Of a stretch of 64,000 nt of DNA, positions 56,847 to 64,000 are shown piece by piece. Position 1 is the first letter of the stretch; the number at the start of each line of letters is the position of its first letter. The DNA lies in the NCBI GenBank assembly GCA_030544215.1, contig JARZZO010000003.1:20655879-20719878 (forward strand). The letters run 5' to 3'. Both the position numbers and the translations under genes were made by a program. Source of the DNA: Zantedeschia hybrid cultivar (taxonomy: Eukaryota; Streptophyta; Magnoliopsida; Alismatales; Araceae). The notes under the pieces are model-generated. The model saw only the letters and a program-made list of their open reading frames with translations, searched no databases and was not told where the DNA came from.

Positions 56847-59800
56847 ATGGCATCCATCAATCTCTCCGATATTCCAAAGATGGACGTCCAGCTCACCAAC
56901 GCCGACAATTATGCCATATAGGCAGCCACTGTTTGGTCTAACCTTCGCACTGCCAAGCTTTGGGGTTATGTCGATTGATCTGTTACACTAACAAATATTG
57001 TCTTTGACAAATGGACTGTCGTTGCTACTGTTGATGCTCCACATGTCGTTGCACCTCCTGTTGCTTTTACGCCCACTCTGTAGGCATGGAAGGATATCGA
57101 CGAACTTGCTATGGGATATATTTTTTGTTTAGTCGATCCTTCCATTCTCTGGATCTATTGGAGTTCATCACTTCTCGTACACAATGGTGGTATCTTGCCA
57201 AGCGCTATGCTCAGTCCAGTGGTGCTCGTGAATATCAACTTCGTAGTGAACTTGACAGCTCAGGGAGAACTGTCGGTCCAGGAATTCTTCACTCGGTTTC
57301 GACGCATCTGGTCTGAGTTGAATGCTATGAATGCCTCTGAATGTGTTTCCATATGTTCTTGTGGTCTCTAATGGGACCGCCAATACTTGTACCAATTTTT
57401 GATGTGTCTCTATCTTGAGTTTGAGGCTCTTCACAGATGCATCGTTCCCCTATGCTGGCTTTAGATGATTCCCTTACTGAGCTTATTACCGAGGAGATAT
57501 GCCTTCGTGCCCCATGGACTTCCTCCGTCTCTAATGAGAAGATTCTTGCTGCTGCCTCGTATTCCTTCCACCCCCGTCCTCTGGAGATCTCCAAGCATCC
57601 TTCTCTTTTGGAGACGCCGACACTTCCTTCAACTCATGTCTCAGATCCTCCACGTTCTAGCGACTCTAGTGGTTCGACAGCGTCCCTCTTCTATCACTAT
57701 TGTCGTATTCCACACATACTATGAATACATGTCAGAAGCTTCAGTGTCAACTAGAGGTCAGGCTCCCTCTACTGCTACTATCACGGACAGCGCTGGTCAC
57801 CACCTCGAGTGGAACCACTCCTAAAATGAATAGCTTGCAACTCAACTCTAGCATATTCAACAGCTTCTTCATAATGCTAGTTTTCTCTCTGACCCTTCTA
57901 TTATGCCTACCACCACTGTTAATGCTTCTACTTGGATTCTGGACTATGAGGCTTCCCAGCATATGACCTCTAATGGCTCTATTCTTACAAATTGTTCTCC
58001 TGCTCCTTTATATCTTAAAATTCACGCTGCTGATGACACTCCTCTTCCTATCCCTCAGTGTGGTTCCATCACCTCCAATTCTAATCCCTCTGGTCGTCTC
58101 ACTCTTTCCTCTGTGCTTCATGTCCAAAAACTTTCTATGAATTTAATTTCTATTAGTCAACTGATTGATGTTGGTTACGAAATCTCATTCACTGGTCCTT
58201 CTTGTGCTATGTAGGATCTGTGTAACGGCTAGAGGATTGGGACATGTCGTAGGGAGGGAGGATTATACTATTTGGACAAGCTGCATATCTTCCAAGTATT
58301 CTTATTGCATCTCCTCATCGTCGGTACCTTTCTTCTAGCATCACCTTGTGGTATCGTCGTTGGGTCATCCGTCTGAAGCTCACCTTCATTCTCTATTCCA
58401 ATTCTGGAGTCTTAGGGTCCCGTCTATCTTTCCATTTATCTCATTATAAGGGATGTAAGTTAGCCAAATACACAACCCTTCCTTTTTCTTCTCGAGAGTC
58501 TGTATCACCAAACCTTTTGACCTGGTATATTCTAAAGTTTGGTGTCCTTCCCTTCTTCCATCTATGATAGGCTTCCTGTACTGTGTCAATTTTATTGATG
58601 ATTGCGCTCGTTTTACTTAGATATATCTAATGTATGGCGTTCGGATCTTCTCTCTGTTTATCGCACCTTCTCTGAGATGGTTTATACACATTTCCATTGC
58701 CGCATCAAAGTCCTTCATACGGATGATGCTCGTGAGTATCTTTCCTCATAATTTCGCAATCTTCTGGCCTCTCATGGCATGTTGCCTTAACTCTCAATAG
58801 AATGGGGTTATTGAGCCTAACCATCACCACATTCTTGATACTTCTAAGGCCCTTCTTTTCTCTGCATCTATTCCTTGTACATTTTGGGCTGAGACCATTC
58901 TTGCTTCTGTCTTTCTCATTAATATCACTCTTTCTTCTGTCTCATCCGGTTGCACTCCTTATGAGCACCTCCGTTCTTTTCCTATCGACTATCAACCTCT
59001 TCACACTTTTGGGTGTACATCCTTTGTGTTACTGCCTTCTCATGAATGTATGGAATTATCACCTCGCGCTGCTAGGTGTGTTCTTCTCAACTACTACACA
59101 GAGCATCTCGACTATCGATGTTATGATATGGTTGCTCGTCGTCTTCGTATCTCTTGTCATGTCACTTTTTTTAAAGACGTTGCCTACTTTTCCTCTACTA
59201 ATGATAATATTTCTTTTCTCGAAGACCACCCTTCCACTATTACCCCTGGTCTTCTAGGTCTATTTCCTTATGTTAATTCCCTTTCTTCTCTTGCTTCCTT
59301 GCCTCCTTTGCCCTCGAAGTCCTCTTCTGCTTCTCTGCCACTAGCCTCTATCCCTCTCCCACATGTTACCCAAGTCTATCATCCGCATACCTTCGGTTTG
59401 GATGATGTTCCTAGTGTCCCGATTGATGATGTTGTTGTATATCCAACTCTTCTCATCCCTACTCCTACTCCTGCTATGTCGCTTGTGGCTCCTCCTCATC
59501 GCTATCCTCAACACGATCATCGCCCTCCTGATAGACTTGGTTATGATATGACTGACTTTTCCTATCCCTAGTTTTCTACCTTTTTTTACAGTCATTCACA
59601 CCAATCAGGAGCCCCAAAGTTACAGACATGTGGTTCAACTACTATAATGGCATTAGGCTATGTAGAAGGAGCTTCAGGCACTTCAGCAGACACACACTTG
59701 AGATCTTATGCCCCTTCCTTATGTTGTCTCTCTAATCAGTTGCAAGTGAATTTACAAGATCAAGACCAAGGTTGATGGCTCTATCGAGTACCACAAGTTG

Positions 59801-61090
59801 CGACTTGTGGCTCGTGGCTTCAATCAGGAGTACAACATTGTAAGGAGACCTTTGCCCCTTTGGCAAAAGATGACCATTGTTTGCATACTATGCAATTGCG
59901 GCTGTTGGCCTCTCTATCAACTTGACATGAGGAATCATCTCTTCATGGTGATCTTACAAAAGAGGCCTACATGCAGCTGCCTCCTAGTCTTCCCATTCTG
60001 CTTGAGCATGTCTGTCATCTTCATAAGACCATTTATGGGCTCAAGCAAGCACCTCGTACCTGGTTTGAGCATTTTCGACGTGTGGTTCTTGAGGCAAATT
60101 TTCAGGAGAGCGTTGAGGACTATGCACTCTTTGTCCATGATTATCCTCATTCTTGTGCCATCCTACTCCTCTATGTAGATGACATGGTCATTACTGGTGA
60201 TGACTCGGTTGCCATTGCCTCCCTCAAGGTTCATCTCAGCAGCAATTTGATATGAAGGATCTAGGGGTCCTTCGCTACTTCCTTGGCTTTGAGGTTGCCT
60301 ATTCCTCTTAGGCATACTTACTGTTACAACAGAAGTATATTGCATATATTCTTCAGGTTTCTTTCTCTGACACTCGTTCGGTGGACACTCCCATAGAGTT
60401 GCTTGTTAAACTCTGCCCAATTGATGGTGTTCCTTTAGATGACCCCACACGTTATCATCAACTAGTTGGCGCCCTGGTTTATCTTACTACTTCGCGCCTT
60501 GACATAACACATGTTGTTTATGTCTTGAGCTAGTTTGTTGGTGCTCCTACCTCGGTCTACTATGTTGCTCTTCGACATGTACTCTGGTATCTGTGTGGCA
60601 CTATTCATCACTCCCTCTTTTTGTCTTCCACTTCTTCACTAGAGCTGCTTGCCTACACTAATGTTGACTGGGATGGGGACCCCACAGATCGTCACTCTAC
60701 CATCAGGTTTTTCATCTTCCTAGGTTCCTCACTCATAACCTGGCGTAGTAAGAAACAAGTAGTCATCTCTCGCTTCAACACTGACGGAGAGTATCAAGCT
60801 ATGGTTGACACATCTGTTGAGGTTATTTGGCTTTGACATCTTCTTCACGCGTTTGGGGTTGATATTCGCACTCTAACTCCTCTCTACTGTGATAATCAGA
60901 GTGATCTTCATATTGCTAGCAACCTTGTCTTCCATGAACACGTGAATACATTGAAATTTACTATTACTTTATTCGTCATCACTGCCTTTCTAGCAATTTG
61001 TCTCTCCCTCATGTCTCTTCGACCAAATAGCTTGCTGATCTATTCACGAAATTACATATATCTCTGCGGTTTCGTGAATTAGTTGGTTAA
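56847..61090 (+). pseudogene. Decayed Ty1/copia gag-pol, probably Ale-like
   Basis: From an ATG at 56847 homologous blocks follow in copia order through many frameshifts and stops. Gag: about 56847-57470 (VQLTNADNYAI ... LSVQEFFTRFRRIWSELNAM). Protease: 57930 region (TWILDYEASQHMTSN, where DSG has become DYE, so inactive). GAG-pre-integrase and integrase: 58200-59200 (VLHTDDAREYL, GCTS, SPRAARCVLLNYY). RT: 59780-60260 (RLVARGFNQEYN, HLHKTIYGLKQAPRTWFEHF, LLLYVDDMVITGDD). RNase H: 60500-61000 (AYTNVDWDGDPTDRHST, WRSKKQ). It ends LRFRELVG and TAA at 61088. The lineage is a guess from the sequence and the short LTR. It is far older than the other elements here. Confidence 0.88.
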
Positions 61091-61126
61091 CTCTCGGTCT
61101 ATGATCCCTCATGAGTTTAAGGGAGG

Positions 61127-61289
61127 TGTTAATGTATATATAGCTATAGGCCTAGATTTAGTATGTACGACGTGTTGGCCTAGTGGCTCTTGCCCTTTTT
61201 TGCGCCCTTGTACTTGTATATATATGCACATAATACGAAGGAGGAGAGTATACTCTCTCATTCACCCAATCGTCACAATATCTTATACA
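61127..61289 (+). repeat. Probable 3' LTR of the decayed copia element
   Basis: Starts TGTTAATG directly after the purine tract TTTAAGGGAGG, contains TATA-like ATATATATG near 61216, and ends ...CTTATACA at 61289 (a later CA at 61313 is also possible). At about 165-190 bp it is in the size range of short copia LTRs. No partner 5' LTR is seen. Confidence 0.55.
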
Positions 61290-64000
61290 GTCTATCTGTG
61301 GGCACTTCTTTAGCAAGTGCTTCATAAAAGGTTTTTAAATAGAAACTTAGAATTGTCTAGTTAAACAAACCTGTAAGTCTGGGTGTAATTTTGCTCTTCA
61401 ATAGTGCAGATTATATCCAAACACTGGAAACATAAGATTCTCTAGATGAGAATATTAAAAAAAGTTGTAATATGTGTTATGATGGAGAGAGTTGATATGA
61501 ACTCATGGTAAGTTTCCTGTTAAAATCAGGTGCATTAGACATTAACATATAAATCTATATATTATGAGTTTGAAACAAAGTTCTTTCTCTCTCCCTCTCT
61601 CTCTATACGTGTATTGACCCTTTTCCCATGATAAAAAATAAAAATCATGATAAATTTTTAAATATTCAGCTGTCTGCCTAAAATAGATTTCATCTCTTTT
61701 GATTTAAATTTTATTGTTGGATCGTAAGGCTTTCAACCCAAGCTATTTAATTTTACATTCATAAATTGGTGATGAATACTAAAATCCCAAGAGATGGGAA
61801 TAATCGTAAGGGTTAATGTGAAGAAATTCTTATTTTTTACTATTTTTTCATGATTTCTGAAAAATCGAGATTTACATGTGTCCGATGGACGGCCAAGATC
61901 GGGTTTCAAGATCGAACCACGATCAGATGGTCAAAATAAAACCCCAGGGGATGGAAACAGCCCTAAGTGGGGTTATTGAATATTTAAAATTTTATATTAT
62001 TTAAAAATATGGGATGAGGTTCGAAATAATGAGTGTGGTTTAACCATGCGTGCTATAGTGAACCACATTCTAGTATCTCTCTCTCTCTCTCTCTTTATAT
62101 ATATATATATATGCTTGAAAATTCATCCTCCCCATGTTTTAAAAAATAAAATTTACTAATATTTTTTAGATATCCAAATAAGCCCCTTATTAGGGTTATT
62201 CCTATCCCGGAGCTTTCATTTACACGTCTGATCTTGATGATCAATTGGAGCCGTCTGATTGGGTACATATCAACAATCCATGTCTAAAAATGTTGAAAAA
62301 ATAGCAAAAAATATAAATTTTGTCAGATTAAGTCTTAGAATTGATCATACCCCCTAAGGTTTTAGTTTTGATCCCAACAAAGGACTCACTTGATTGGATG
62401 GTTACGGTTGAATTTTTTTATCCAATAGTGAAAATTAAATCTCAAAGGGTAGAAACCTACTTAGAGGGAGGTATTTGAATATTTTAAATATTTTAAATTT
62501 TTTTTTTTTTTTTTAACATCAGGATGTAGAGATTTGAGGGAGGCACATCTAAGTTAGATGAGCACCAGCAAGGCATGTTATATATATATATATATATATA
62601 TATAAGAATGAACATACAACAGGAGATAAGTAGAGGAGTTGATGTGACAAGTATGTGCCATAAGGGTAGCAAAAGCAAGGTTTTATTTTGTTGGCAAATT
62701 GACAATAGGAGAGTGAAGATTGGGATTTTTTCAGTAGACATCACTCGTGGGAAAGGGGTTTAAGAAAAGAGATAGAAAACAAGAAATAAAGTAGGGGAAA
62801 GGGGAAAGTAGTGCCTGAATAAAGATAAGAAATGGAGATGGATGAACTCGACTAAAAGGCAACGAATTCAGAGAATGCCATGATTTCAGTCGAAGGAGGG
62901 AAAGGGAGGAGCTCCAGTCTTTGAAGCCGGGATACGAGATGTCTATTGTCATTGGGTATATTTTATCCTCTGCAAAGGGTGAGATTTTATGTCCGTGTGC
63001 TTATAGAAAGTTATGCTGATGGAGTGTGCATGTGCAGGTGAGTGGCTGGGTGCACCTGCGAATGCACACATGTATGCAAATTGCATAAAGAATGTTGTAA
63101 AGTATCGATTTCCACGATTTAATAAATCAGCCGCGTAGACAAATAGGCAGCCTGCCTAGGTGTCTCCGATGGGTTGGCCACCTTGAAACCTTCTTGAGGG
63201 ATGAGGCAAAAGGAGCCTGAGCCTTCACTATACAATATTGTCTCATATGTTGTTCCCCCTCAAATATGTAATTGCCTAGATGTTCATGTTACTACATTAT
63301 GTGACGTATGTTGTATCTGTGGATATTGTGTAACTTGACAACTTAAAATAATAATATTAAGATCTCTCTATGGACATAAAACTCACTTCATTGTTTGCTG
63401 TTTATTCATGGTTAGATTTGTCATAACAAAAAGGAGGCCACATTAAATTTGCATCAATAAATAAGGCATCAAATTTGCATCAATATATGAGGACACATTG
63501 CATGGTATTCTCATCCCTCTATCAAAGATTGTATACTTGGCTGGACTCGTCACAAATGCAAACCATATAGCAACATCCTTTTCCTCTTCAAAGTCATGTG
63601 TTCTTTCTTTTTATTATCTATATAGGTGCAATCTACACATATCTAGTAAAATACAATAACTATACTTCTTATAGGATGTTTGCTTGTCATTTTTTAGCAG
63701 TTTTATTTCTCAAAAAATATATCTTGAGAGAGAAAACAAGATGTGGACCCTGTTTGGAGTAACCTTTTCCATTTTTGTAAGGTACAACTGTCAACTTTCT
63801 AAAGCTAGATCTCTTGAAAGAAAAGAAAATCTCAACATATTTTTTTCTCCAAAAATGCTCACACGACCCTTCTCCTTGTCTATGGATTGATGGACATATG
63901 TTTTCTTTGCAATGTCCACCAAGCCACCCAGGCATCCCCATGCACCACCTTCCACATCTTTTGGTCACTCTCTCCTTCCTCACTGTCTCCTCTATGCCCT
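61290..64000. other. Non-coding DNA with simple repeats
   Basis: About 2.7 kb without a recognisable gene. Contains (CT)n at about 61582-61605 and 62077-62094, (TA)n at 62095-62112 and 62578-62604, and a T18 run near 62497. Two related AT-rich segments at 61935-61992 and 62429-62493 suggest an old duplication or MITE. ORFs of up to 98 codons near 63700-63980 have no recognisable content. Confidence 0.6.

Noticed and set aside
63684..63983. 68- and 98-codon overlapping ORFs at the right end
   Set aside because: They are antisense to each other, lack recognisable motifs, and lie in AT-rich non-coding DNA.

Overview
This window is a piece of an angiosperm (flowering-plant) nuclear genome that consists almost entirely of nested transposable elements. 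The evidence is LTR retrotransposons of plant-specific lineages (an Angela-type copia pair, a Tekay-type chromovirus, and a Tat-type Ty3 element with a second RNase H), a plant hAT transposon, a tRNA-derived SINE and many microsatellites. I found no intact host protein-coding gene, no rRNA gene and no functional tRNA gene. The species cannot be named from the sequence alone.

Layout. 1-15168: 5' part of an Angela-type Ty1/copia element on the minus strand (copy A), cut by the window edge and split by a complete Tekay-type Ty3/gypsy element (1964-11374, TSD CTTAA). 15169-18299 and 32606-34459: AT-moderate, gene-poor DNA that reads like plant mitochondrial intergenic sequence (tentative), split by a 14.3-kb Tat-type element on the minus strand (18300-32600, TSD GAGGG). 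34460-34528: (TA)n microsatellite. 35065-35371: tRNA-derived SINE. 35924-42077: a 6.15-kb degenerate hAT transposon with TIRs and a nearly perfect 8-bp TSD. 43949-56215: a complete Angela-type element on the plus strand (copy B, TSD GCCAC) whose 3' LTR carries a solo Tekay-like LTR (52368-55125, TSD CTCTG). 56847-61289: a decayed second copia element, probably Ale-like. 61290-64000: non-coding DNA with microsatellites.

Insertion history. LTR pairs compared by eye differ by about 1% in the Tekay and Tat elements and about 2% in Angela B, so the Angela insertions probably predate the gypsy insertions, as the nesting requires. Angela copies A and B act as each other's empty site: B shows the uninterrupted sequence at A's Tekay insertion, and B's own 5' LTR shows the uninterrupted sequence at the solo-LTR insertion. 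All element ORFs carry a few disabling changes, mostly TAG codons at former Gln or Trp codons.

The most unusual signal is a short palindrome, GCGTC-N10-GACGC, with exactly 10 bases between the half-sites. I count 49 copies, including copies with one arm mismatch. They lie only in the Tekay LTRs, the solo Tekay-like LTR, and the LTRs and untranslated regions of the phylogenetically distant Tat element. Loops vary while arms and spacing hold, the copies form phased arrays, and in the Tat LTR they lie upstream of the TATA box. Other notable signals are a candidate Ogre-type intron with an extra unrecognised ORF between protease and reverse transcriptase of the Tat element, four regularly spaced hairpin repeats in the Angela leader, and an amber codon at the homologous Trp in front of RT in both gypsy elements.
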